A DNA stretch of 5,698 nt from Candidatus Odinarchaeota archaeon (GTDB lineage: Archaea > Asgardarchaeota > Baldrarchaeia > Baldrarchaeales > DXJG01), in contig JAGGSW010000028.1 of the NCBI GenBank assembly GCA_021158895.1, forward strand, positions 1 to 5,698. Reading direction: 5' to 3'. The notes under the pieces were generated by a model that was given only the letters and a program-made list of their open reading frames with translations, was not told the DNA's origin and did no database searches. A program made the position numbers and the translations under genes. Of the stretch, positions 1 to 5,158 are shown piece after piece. The number at the start of each line of letters is the position of its first letter. Position 1 is the stretch's first letter.

Positions 1-10
1 CTACCCAACA

Positions 11-396
11 CTATATACCTCCTATGCCAAGATCCCTACCACCATACCACAAAGAATATGCAGCAGCATATGGTATAAGGATTCCCCATAGTATGCGTCG
101 ACCGATAACGAAATGCCACCAGCAAGTTGCCCCGTCCTCTATGTCCATCTCATATTGTTCCCAATAACCAGTCCAATCCCTTACGGAGACATATTTTTGT
201 CCTTTGCATAATTCCATTCACCGCTCGATTCATCTCTAATTGTCTCAATATATTGCTCCATAGCTCAGTCAAGAACAAACATCATAGCTTCAACCGCTAT
301 AGCTATTGCTAATGTGACATTTGGTAGGTAAAGTATGGCATCTGGATGAACAGTTGCAGCTTTCAGTGCGGTTTCCTCCTTCCCAGCATCTTCCGC
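11..396 (-). pseudogene. Broken reading frame, unrecognised, Trp-rich C-terminal half
   Basis: I do not recognise this gene. Seen: one minus-strand frame is open from 396 to an in-frame TGA at 267-265, continues from 264 (ATG at 261) to a TAA at 183-181, and a different frame (ATG at 217) runs to a TAG at 13-11. Each piece reads like protein: an Ala/Val-rich stretch, an acidic-polar stretch, then a piece rich in Trp and Tyr with a hydrophobic segment (WGILIPYAAAYSLW). Joined with one frame change near 200-185 and readthrough of the TGA, they would give a protein of about 125 residues, but no convincing start is visible for the first piece. The 68-residue piece at 217-11 could instead be a small independent gene. 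It lies downstream of the membrane-protein run on the same strand. I infer decay or sequence error; confidence is low. Confidence 0.3.
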
Positions 397-450
397 CTAG
401 TAGTGATAACTTATAGCATTATGGAAGGAAGTTTTGTTGCTAATAAGGTT

Positions 451-631
451 TTAACTATTCATTATAGGCACTTTTACAACACTAAAATTAATTTTCAAAT
501 ATACCACCTTTCCTTACAGTCACCACATTCTGCAATAACCCACTTATCTCATTTACAATACATATCATTGGATCATCATTTCATTGGAAAACAACTTCCA
601 CGCTGGTGCCATTATCGGTTCTTTTTGTCAC
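451..631 (-). pseudogene. Small disrupted ORF coupled to the membrane gene
   Basis: Unrecognised. A GTG at 631 overlaps the TGA stop of the upstream membrane gene as GTGA, the usual sign of coupled translation. The frame gives 16 codons, an in-frame TGA at 583-581, then 30 more protein-like codons (VNEISGLLQNVVTVRKGG) to a TAA at 490-488. Changing frame near the RKGG codons gives a continuation (VYLKINFSVVKVP) to a TAA at 453-451. Together this would be a small, mostly beta-looking protein of about 60 residues with one stop and one frameshift. No family can be named. The coupling and the quality of the translated pieces support a once-real gene; the alternative is chance open frames in noncoding DNA. 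Confidence 0.3.
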
Positions 632-1367
632 GGATTTACTGCTGCAACTTCCTCCACCCATTTCTCACCTCTACGCATAAGAAGCTTCCCGAAGACAAGG
701 GGAGGAAAGATGAAGCAGATAGAGGTAACGTTTAGAAGTAGGTTTGGATATGGAAAGTGCTCCCTACCGGTCAGCACAAACAAGACATAGGATATTGGAG
801 CAAAAGTGGCAAGGAAAAATATGAATGAAATTACAACAACTTTTATAAAATATAATACAGAGTTAGGGTTCCTCTTAAGGGCCTCCCTAAGAGAGGAAAC
901 CTGCCTACATGGATCGAATTTTGGATCTATGATATGTGAAGAGGAGTAGGTGAGGAAGCCTACGAAAAAGTAAAATATGGCAAATATAGCTGCGGCAAAG
1001 AGAATTTGGCATATTTGGGGTATCTGTGGGACCTCAGCAGGATGATGCAATCTCAAGTACCACGCTACGAAAGCCGTCCAAGGAAGGTCTGCTAAAGCTC
1101 CAATCGTCACGTACAATAGTGAAAGCCGTTTAATGTAGCTTAAAAACTTATCTCCCTGTGGAAGTTCACCCCTCTGCTTCACAAAACACAGGTTGTTCAG
1201 CTGAAGAGGAAATAGTATAAACGGAGTATATGATAATTGAAGCAGGTATGTGAGGATCGGCTCGCCACTACCAACAACTCCAAAAAAAGACCTAAAGCAT
1301 TAAATCCTAAAAAAGCAGCTAGAAAGTCCCTCTTTCTGAGGTAGAATAGGTGTCTAAGGACACTCAT
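628..1367 (-). CDS. Multi-pass membrane protein, frame broken at a T7 run
   Basis: Unrecognised integral membrane protein. A well-placed ATG at 1367 has GGAGG 8 bases upstream. Its own frame ends after 59 codons, but a one-base change at the T7 run (1288-1282, coding strand) joins it smoothly to the long frame that runs to the TGA at 630-628. The joined protein is about 246 residues with roughly six hydrophobic segments: near residues 14-30, 35-55, 78-100, 115-138, 172-200 and 208-230. Between the fourth and fifth is a charged loop (DPKFDPCRQVSSLREALKR). Starting instead at the GTG at 1182 would give 184 residues with fewer segments, and no good ribosome site is seen there. The 0 frame at the break reads T TTT TTG, a slippery heptamer for -1 shifting, so programmed frameshifting, a mutation and a homopolymer error are all open. 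It is the third member of the minus-strand run. Confidence 0.6.
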
Positions 1368-1462
1368 CACATTACTCCTCCAATTGAAATAAAAAATGGA
1401 AATATGGGTTTATATGGGTTTTTGCCAGATATTGCTGTATTGCTGAACCTTGCTAGTGTCAT
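1367..1462 (-). CDS. 31-residue ORF between two membrane genes
   Basis: Unrecognised small ORF. ATG at 1462 lies 5 bases after the TAA of the 125-residue membrane gene. Its TGA shares one base with the ATG of the next gene (TGATG). The product would have a basic N-terminal half and a hydrophobic tail (PIFPFFISIGG), possibly membrane-associated. The GGAGG inside its last codons serves as the ribosome site of the following gene, so it may simply be a coupling leader or spacer. The only ribosome site of its own is a weak AAGG. Position is the main support. Confidence 0.3.
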   Translation of the reverse strand: MTLARFSNTAISGKNPYKPIFPFFISIGGVM

Positions 1463-1467
1463 TTGCC

Positions 1468-1845
1468 TTATCCAACCCAGGAATTGCTATCCTCCCAGTC
1501 GTGGCGGAGGGCTAAACCGATCACGAACAGCGAAGAGCCATAAAGAAATACTTTTCCAAGCAACTCCACTATTTTATAGGCAAAAGCAACTCCGCCACTA
1601 GCCATTATCTCGAGGATTGTACCGATAACACTAACGGCAAAGAGGGTTCCATATATGAGGAAATCCCACCATGACAGCGTGTTAAGCCAGCTATTTATTG
1701 TTTCTATCAGTATTCCTGCACATTCTAGGAAGCCTGAGGCTATTCGTGATGCTGCTGTCCATATGTCTATCTTTCCTAGTAATAGGTAGAGAAGAGTGAA
1801 GACAACTACGCCGATTCTGGCCCAGAAGAAGTCTGCTGCAGTCAT
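1468..1845 (-). CDS. Small membrane protein, 125 residues, unrecognised
   Basis: First gene of the minus-strand membrane run. The protein has three to four hydrophobic segments: about residues 8-24 (ARIGVVVFTLLYLLLG), 36-50, 60-82 (WDFLIYGTLFAVSVIGTIL) and 88-112 (VELLGKVFLYGSSLFVIGLAL). It ends in a short acidic tail (RHDWEDSNSW). No catalytic or family motif is visible. Its size and topology resemble the small hydrophobic proteins common in archaeal viruses, plasmids and conjugative elements, but that is only a general resemblance. The ATG at 1845 has no strong ribosome site, and a TATA-like sequence lies about 20 bases upstream, so the message may be leaderless. The frame is intact, unlike its downstream neighbours. 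Coding is likely; function is unknown. Confidence 0.6.
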   Translation of the reverse strand: MTAADFFWARIGVVVFTLLYLLLGKIDIWTAASRIASGFLECAGILIETINSWLNTLSWWDFLIYGTLFAVSVIGTILEIMASGGVAFAYKIVELLGKVFLYGSSLFVIGLALRHDWEDSNSWVG

Positions 1846-1858
1846 TATAATGAGTCTT

Positions 1859-1872
1859 CTTTAAAAGTTTTA
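1859..1872 (-). promoter_or_regulatory. Probable TATA-type promoter of the membrane operon
   Basis: On the minus strand AAAACTTTTAAAG lies immediately upstream of the ATG at 1845. The spacing from an archaeal TATA box of this kind puts transcription start at or within a few bases of the ATG, which fits a leaderless message. The core CTTTTAAAG is itself palindromic, so orientation rests only on the gene downstream. Confidence 0.35.
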
Positions 1873-1918
1873 CTAAGGGAACGGAAAACATAGCAAAAAC
1901 TTGATATTAAAGTGAATG

Positions 1919-1935
1919 TCAACTCTTAAAGTTGA
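1919..1935. repeat. Short inverted repeat in the divergent intergenic region
   Basis: TCAACT and AGTTGA form 6-base arms around a 5-base spacer. It sits in the 257-base gap between the leftward membrane operon (1845) and rightward vapB (2103). Nothing else gene-like was seen in 1870-2050. It could be an operator half-site pair or chance in AT-rich DNA. Confidence 0.2.
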
Positions 1936-2059
1936 GTTTTAATACATATTTGCCGGGTAGAGATAGGTAAAAAACGTGAGCATTTGATGTTAACCCTTCC
2001 TACGACCTTGTTACATGATATATGTGTAATTAAGATAGAGGGATTTTCTGGTTACGTAA

Positions 2060-2099
2060 TTTTTATAATTTATAATTATTAATTGTAAATTGGTAGGTT
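2060..2099 (+). promoter_or_regulatory. vapBC promoter and ribosome site
   Basis: TTTTATAAT at 2061-2069 (with a second TTTATAAT at 2069-2076) lies 34-38 bases before the vapB ATG at 2103, which puts transcription start near 2090-2098. GGTAGGT at 2092-2098 is a weak ribosome-binding match 4 bases from the ATG. The region is strongly AT-rich. VapB proteins normally bind their own promoter, but no clear palindromic operator was found here. Confidence 0.45.
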
Positions 2100-2102
2100 A
2101 AA

Positions 2103-2353
2103 ATGAGATATACAACAATAACTGTTTCAAAAAAGTGAAAGAACGTTTAGACAAGCTACGTGGAGAATCTACTTGGGATGAATTTTTCTCCAGCATAATT
2201 GAAAGGTTGGAGAGAGAGAAAAGGGTCAAAGCAGCTGAAAAGTTTTTAAAGAAATATAAATTGTCTGAAAAAGAGGCTGAAAAGCTGATCAAATTTGTGG
2301 AGGAAGGTAGAAGAAATTGGCGGTTCAAAACGCCAGAAGAACTAGAGTTGTAA
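2103..2353 (+). CDS. vapB: VapB-type ribbon-helix-helix antitoxin, frame broken
   Basis: Antitoxin of a VapBC pair: it would neutralise the VapC ribonuclease and bind its own promoter. The expected N-terminal strand (MRYTTITVSKK) starts at the ATG at 2103, but the 0 frame stops at a TGA straight after the A6 run at 2129-2134. Reading one base back gives VKERLDKLRGE and then STWDEFF, the pattern usual in archaeal ribbon-helix-helix antitoxins, followed by a Lys/Glu-rich helical tail that should contact the toxin. The joined product is 83 residues, normal for the family. The open frame on its own begins at a GTG at 2135 and would lack the DNA-binding strand. The 0-frame break reads A AAA AAG, a classic -1 slippery heptamer, so slippage could restore the full protein; a lost A is equally consistent. 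The end overlaps vapC by 37 bases. Confidence 0.7.
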
Positions 2354-2752
2354 TTGATACAAGCGTTTTAATAGATTTAATTAAAAGCGGTAAACTTATT
2401 CAGTTTGCTGAGAAATATGATGGATGTATTACAAGTGTAACCCTTTACGAATATTTGCGGGGAGAGTTATATCTCGGGAGAAATATAAGCGAAATTAAAA
2501 ATTTCCTTGAGAAAATTTTCGATATTCTATATATGGACAACGATGCAATTAGGAAAGCCTGTGAGCTTTGGCTGTCATTGGCAAAAAAAAGGAAAGCTCA
2601 TTTCCGAACCAGATATCTGGATAAGTGCAATTTACATTACAAAAAATCTTCCCTTAGTAACCACAAACATTCGACACTTTAAAAGACTAAAAGAATACGG
2701 CCTTAAAATACTATCAGTAAAATTTCAGACTGAAAATAACAGCATCCCCTAA
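2317..2752 (+). CDS. vapC: VapC-type PIN-domain ribonuclease toxin, frame broken
   Basis: Toxin partner of the upstream antitoxin; PIN-domain VapC proteins are Mg-dependent RNases that cut tRNA or rRNA. The first part (TTG start at 2317, GGAGG 13 bases upstream) carries RVVIDTSVLIDL with the first acidic residue at Asp14, and TLYEYLRGE with Glu45. This frame leaves the family pattern after LSLAKK. The PIN pattern resumes in another frame as GKLISEPDIWISA (third acidic residue) and LVTTNIRHFKRL (the closing T-N-x-x-HF motif), ending at the TAA at 2750-2752. The break is the A8 run at 2583-2590: seven As would give one continuous protein of 144 residues, the usual length. All expected active-site positions are present once joined. 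As written, the toxin would be inactive, matching the broken antitoxin. Confidence 0.75.
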
Positions 2753-3045
2753 GGTGCAACTCACATATTTCCCGTATTTACATGTAGCTACCAAACAATT
2801 AATTGGGCTTTAACCTTCTTTTACAGGGCTTCACGGTGAAAATTCTATGTTAGATGAGCGAAGGGTAAATTTAATTGCATAGTCTATTATATTGGTATAT
2901 TCATTTAACAACGATTGTCAATGATTGTAAAGGTATATTTGATATTATTTCATCTGCAATCATGTTCCTAGCTTGTTTACCCTATGTGTTACATATTTGA
3001 GTTTTCTAATGCTTATAGAAGATGTCAAGTTTCTTTTTAAAGTCC
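2753..3045. other. Convergent intergenic region, no gene seen
   Basis: Both flanking genes (vapC rightward, mocA leftward) end here. Both strands were read in all frames; only open stretches under about 25 codons without ribosome sites were found. There is no tRNA-like fold and no repeat array. It is AT-rich, especially 2880-3000. Confidence 0.4.
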
Positions 3046-3075
3046 TTAGATATTAGAAGTTCTTTTCTTTTTATC
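3029..3075 (+). terminator. T-rich tracts, possible terminator for vapBC
   Basis: TTTCTTTTT near 3029-3037 and TTCTTTTCTTTTT from 3060 are pyrimidine-rich tracts on the vapBC strand, the second running into the 3' end of the convergent mocA gene. Archaeal termination often needs only such T tracts. No hairpin accompanies them and they lie about 280 bases after vapC, so this is weak. Confidence 0.2.
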
Positions 3076-3672
3076 TAACCAGTTCTTATAAACGCTATGT
3101 AATTTTGCTAGGTCTTCTTTTGTGTCTATATCTATTAAAACACCTGGTGAGCCCGTTTCGGCTAAGATTATTTTTCTTCGATGTTTACGGACAACAGCTT
3201 TCAGACCCTGTTCTTCCTCTCTTATTTCCTTTATTTCGTCGAAAAGTTTCCGAGAAAAAAGAATCGGATGACCAGGCTTCCCTTTATAAGATGCAATAAC
3301 GATTTCTGCTCTAGTTTCCTTGAACTTTGAAATCACTTTGTTGACGTCTTCTGCTGTTACTAGTGGATAGTCGCCGGGTAAAAACAAAACTGCTTTCGCT
3401 TTTCTTGAAACTTTTGACAACCCTATTTTTACAGAGGAGCTCATGCCCTCTTCAAAATTTTCATTTAAAACAATTTTACAAGGTAAGTCGCGCAAAGCTT
3501 TCTCAACTTCCTCAGCCATGTAACCTAAAACAACAATAACCTCATCGACCTGAGAATTTAAAGCATTTTTAACAACTCTACGTATCAAAGGCTCGCCGAA
3601 AACCTTTACAAGCATCTTATTTTCCCCAAACCTTTCAGACTTACCGGCAGCCAAAATAACTAAAGAAAACAT
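3046..3672 (-). CDS. mocA: MocA/MobA-like molybdopterin nucleotidyltransferase
   Basis: A 208-residue protein of the MobA-like NTP-transferase fold (NTP_transf_3). In the MocA/YgfJ branch these enzymes transfer CMP from CTP to molybdopterin, making the cytidine dinucleotide cofactor of xanthine dehydrogenase-type molybdenum hydroxylases in the cytoplasm. Seen: the N-terminal nucleotide loop LAAGKSERFGENK (residues 7-19, with Arg14 and Lys19); the NENFEEGMSSSVKIGL stretch (70-85); the metal-binding GDYPL (100-104); GKPGHP (131-136), typical of MocA rather than MobA; GLKAVV (156-161); and VLIDIDTKEDL (178-188). Length is normal and the frame intact. The ATG at 3672 has GGTGAG just upstream. No cofactor biosynthesis or hydroxylase genes are visible nearby, so the substrate is inferred; another sugar or cofactor nucleotidyltransferase role is possible. 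A degraded second copy of its C-terminal part lies at 4550-4738. Confidence 0.85.
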   Translation of the reverse strand: MFSLVILAAGKSERFGENKMLVKVFGEPLIRRVVKNALNSQVDEVIVVLGYMAEEVEKALRDLPCKIVLNENFEEGMSSSVKIGLSKVSRKAKAVLFLPGDYPLVTAEDVNKVISKFKETRAEIVIASYKGKPGHPILFSRKLFDEIKEIREEEQGLKAVVRKHRRKIILAETGSPGVLIDIDTKEDLAKLHSVYKNWLDKKKRTSNI

Positions 3673-3675
3673 AGG

Positions 3676-3707
3676 CTCACCACACTATATGATATTATTT
3701 ATTTTAA
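3676..3707 (-). promoter_or_regulatory. mocA promoter and ribosome site
   Basis: On the minus strand TTAAAATAA (3706-3698) lies about 30 bases before the ATG at 3672, a standard archaeal TATA distance, with GGTGAG (3681-3676) directly before the start. The TATA element overlaps the end of the protease relic, so this promoter may have formed from, or been exposed by, loss of the gene once upstream. Confidence 0.4.
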
Positions 3708-3755
3708 GTAAGTTTGTAGTTTGGTCTTTGGGATTTGCACTATTTCTCTATCGAC
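3699..3755 (-). pseudogene. Relic of a clan AA aspartic protease gene
   Basis: An 18-codon minus-strand fragment ending in TAA (3701-3699) reads VDREIVQIPKTKLQTYLK. It matches residues 86-103 of the intact protease at 4739-5158 (VSRGIVQIPKAKLK...). At the DNA level, about 23 of 27 bases agree over the IVQIPK-KL codons, counted by eye. The catalytic DSG region and the C-terminal motif are absent. It does not match the nearer protease at 3789-4211. It is therefore a remnant of another copy of the AbrB-linked protease type, lying directly upstream of mocA. Confidence 0.6.
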
Positions 3756-3788
3756 AAGAAAAGAACATTATTCATTATGTATTAGCTA

Positions 3789-4211
3789 TCAGACAAATGG
3801 TTTGGCTAAATATAGTTTATTTTCTTTTCCTCTTAAGCATAGGTAAAGCCTGTTTAGTATTTTTCTACCAATTATAGTTCCTAGGTTGCCAATTTGAGGT
3901 AGGTGCGCTTTAACTCTGAACCATCGATTTGCAATGAAAACATCCAATATATATGTGTCACATGGGATTCCAAGTCCAGCGGCATCTAGTTCTTCAAATC
4001 CATCAGGTTTTTCCACGTAATTCGTAATAAAGTCTCCAAGAGGACGTGATAATATTAATGCTTCATCAAAACCAGTATCCACTAAGGCTTGAGTATTAAT
4101 AGCGTATTTTAATTCGCTTCTATATATTTTGACTTGCACCACAGGGTAAGGTTCAACGCCAAATTCCTCCAAGTATTTATGTTCTTCAAATAGCTCCAAT
4201 TTACATTTCAA
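3789..4211 (-). CDS. Single-domain clan AA (retropepsin-like) aspartic protease
   Basis: A 140-residue protein of the small archaeal aspartic protease group resembling the AF_0612 family. Seen: a first beta region (PVVQVKIYRSE, residues 23-33); the catalytic ALVDTGFDEALILS (42-55) with Asp45-Thr-Gly-Phe, the DTGF form typical of the group; and the second conserved element IIGRKILNRL (113-122), hydrophobic-hydrophobic-Gly near the C-terminus. One such domain carries a single catalytic Asp, so a homodimer would be needed, as in retropepsins. No signal peptide or membrane anchor is seen. The TTG start at 4211 overlaps the upstream wHTH stop as TTGA and has GGAGG 7 bases before it; the nearby ATG at 4206 is out of frame. 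It therefore forms an operon with the regulator. Its substrate is unknown; the regulator itself is one candidate, by inference. Confidence 0.8.
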   Translation of the reverse strand: MKCKLELFEEHKYLEEFGVEPYPVVQVKIYRSELKYAINTQALVDTGFDEALILSRPLGDFITNYVEKPDGFEELDAAGLGIPCDTYILDVFIANRWFRVKAHLPQIGNLGTIIGRKILNRLYLCLRGKENKLYLAKPFV

Positions 4212-4498
4212 GTCAAATCCTCCACTTCATAGGGTTTTGATGGAGGTTCTGTCAACTCAAATGTAGTACCTACTCGTATCTTTGGGACGGTTAACAGTTT
4301 AGCCCTACGAGGCCTATTATACATAAATAAACGTTCTTTTTTGGTTTTTATTTCGATTACAACGCCAATATTTTTTAAACTTTTTAAATATCTTTCACAT
4401 GTTTTCCAACCTATGTTCAATTCCTCAGACAATTCCTTTATTGATTTCGGCTCTTCACTTAAGAGTTTAACCAATTTCTCAATAAGTTCGATTTTCAT
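4208..4498 (-). CDS. Winged helix-turn-helix transcriptional regulator, autoregulation likely
   Basis: A 96-residue DNA-binding protein. Residues 1-60 form a winged helix domain: helix 1 (LIEKLVKLLSEE), then SIKELSEELNIGW and TCERYLKSLKNIG as the helix-turn-helix, then a wing with VVIEIKTKKERLFMYN. The C-terminal 35 residues are basic, then acidic and proline-rich, and match no domain I recognise; such a tail could contact the protease encoded next. The ATG at 4498 is chosen because GGTGATC, an exact ribosome-site match, lies 3 bases upstream; GTG codons at 4510 and 4507 would lengthen it by 4 or 3 residues but sit at the expected transcription start. The gene precedes and overlaps the aspartic protease gene by 4 bases. 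A perfect palindrome in its promoter suggests self-repression. Confidence 0.75.
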   Translation of the reverse strand: MKIELIEKLVKLLSEEPKSIKELSEELNIGWKTCERYLKSLKNIGVVIEIKTKKERLFMYNRPRRAKLLTVPKIRVGTTFELTEPPSKPYEVEDLT

Positions 4499-4514
4499 CC
4501 TGATCACCACGTTG

Positions 4515-4551
4515 AAGTTAGAGTACTCTAACTTTTAAAGTATTCTAACTT
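4515..4551 (-). promoter_or_regulatory. Promoter with 20-bp perfect palindromic operator
   Basis: AAGTTAGAGT at 4515-4524 is followed at once by its exact reverse complement ACTCTAACTT at 4525-4534. A further half-site, ATTCTAACTT (9 of 10), lies at 4542-4551, 17 bases on. Between the two half-sites is CTTTTAAAG (4532-4540), the likely TATA box, which puts transcription start near 4510, just before the ATG at 4498. A repressor on the palindrome would block initiation. The wHTH protein encoded next is the obvious candidate. Confidence 0.65.
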
Positions 4552-4738
4552 AACAAAGCGTAGCTTTAACGTCATCAAAACAATACTCAATCCAGGTTAA
4601 TCGTTCAATAATTCTGTTTAATTTTCTCTCGTATCTACATCCATTAAAAATACTTAGGAAACCTGCTTCTGTTAATACTACATTTTCTTTATGTTTACAA
4701 ACGACGGCTTTCGAATCTCGTTTTCTTTTCTTATTCTT
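4550..4738 (-). pseudogene. Degraded C-terminal fragment of a second mocA
   Basis: Minus-strand pieces in different frames match the last third of the intact mocA. In order they are IRKENEI (against IREEEQG), KAVVCKHKENVVLTEAG (against KAVVRKH...LAETG) and LMDVDTREN (against LIDIDTKED), then LNRIIERLTW running to a TAA at 4552-4550. At least three single-base frame changes are needed: near 4713, at the T5 run 4650-4646, and at about 4620. The nucleotide-binding and metal-binding parts are missing: the relic begins right after the stop of the protease at 4739. It is a dead copy, diverged enough to be old. Confidence 0.7.
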
Positions 4739-5158
4739 TTATCTCACCAAAAAGTAAGTTTTTTCCTCTGGGCCGTTCAGCAGTAGTTTGTATTGGTTTA
4801 AGAATCTTCTGCCTGCAAGGGTTTCTTCACAGTTTTCATATGTTTCAAGGAACGTTAAAATTTTCAGTTTGGCTTTTGGGATTTGTACGATTCCTCTAGA
4901 TACTTTTAGTGGTTCTTTGGTGCCTGTTGGGTGTTCTACATAAGCTTTTACGGGTGCTAAGTAAAGGTTCAGGTTTAAAGACCAATTAAACACCTTATCG
5001 GGAATAAGGACGTATCCATCATATCCACTATCGACAAGAAGAGGAATTGTGCCGATATGTGGAAAACTTAATTTTTCGTCTGGTGTTAAAAATACGACTT
5101 CTATTATTGGTGCAGGTGGGTCAAAATTTTTCGAGTAATTCCAGCAAAACTTGTTCAT
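4739..5158 (-). CDS. Single-domain clan AA aspartic protease, AbrB-linked
   Basis: A 139-residue relative of the protease at 3789-4211. Seen: PIIEVVFLTPDEK (residues 17-29); the catalytic LLVDSGYDGYVLIP (40-53) with Asp43-Ser-Gly; the internal VSRGIVQIPKAKLK (86-99); and the closing LAGRRFLNQYKLLLNG (114-129), the hydrophobic-Gly element of the fold. It differs from its neighbour in using DSGY for DTGF. It lacks a signal peptide or membrane segment, so it is probably cytoplasmic and dimeric. The ATG at 5158 overlaps the stop of the AbrB-DUF5678 gene as ATGA, with AAGGAG 9 bases upstream, so the two are coupled. Directly after its stop comes the mocA relic. A relic of the same protease type lies at 3699-3755. 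The target is unknown. Confidence 0.75.
   Translation of the reverse strand: MNKFCWNYSKNFDPPAPIIEVVFLTPDEKLSFPHIGTIPLLVDSGYDGYVLIPDKVFNWSLNLNLYLAPVKAYVEHPTGTKEPLKVSRGIVQIPKAKLKILTFLETYENCEETLAGRRFLNQYKLLLNGPEEKTYFLVR

Noticed and set aside
11..631. UGA recoded as tryptophan or selenocysteine to rescue the broken frames
   Set aside because: TGA is used as a true stop in the overlapped ends of the wHTH gene (4208) and the AbrB gene (5155); other frame changes in the same stretch also need explaining, and no selenocysteine element was recognised.
346..735. Plus-strand 129-codon open frame
   Set aside because: It is rich in His, Ser, Tyr and Cys, as expected of an antisense reading; it has no ribosome site and overlaps the end of the membrane gene on the other strand.
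1350..1601. Plus-strand 83-codon frame
   Set aside because: Antisense to the membrane gene run, with low-quality composition and no ribosome site.
2905..2935. Near-repeat of CGATTGT and TGATTGT as a possible repeat array
   Set aside because: Only two short copies, with no regular spacing or further units; not a CRISPR array.
3689..3877. Plus-strand 62-codon hydrophobic frame resembling a small membrane protein
   Set aside because: It lies opposite the mocA promoter, the protease relic and the 3' end of the intact protease. Its hydrophobicity comes from the T-rich strand, and no ribosome site precedes it.
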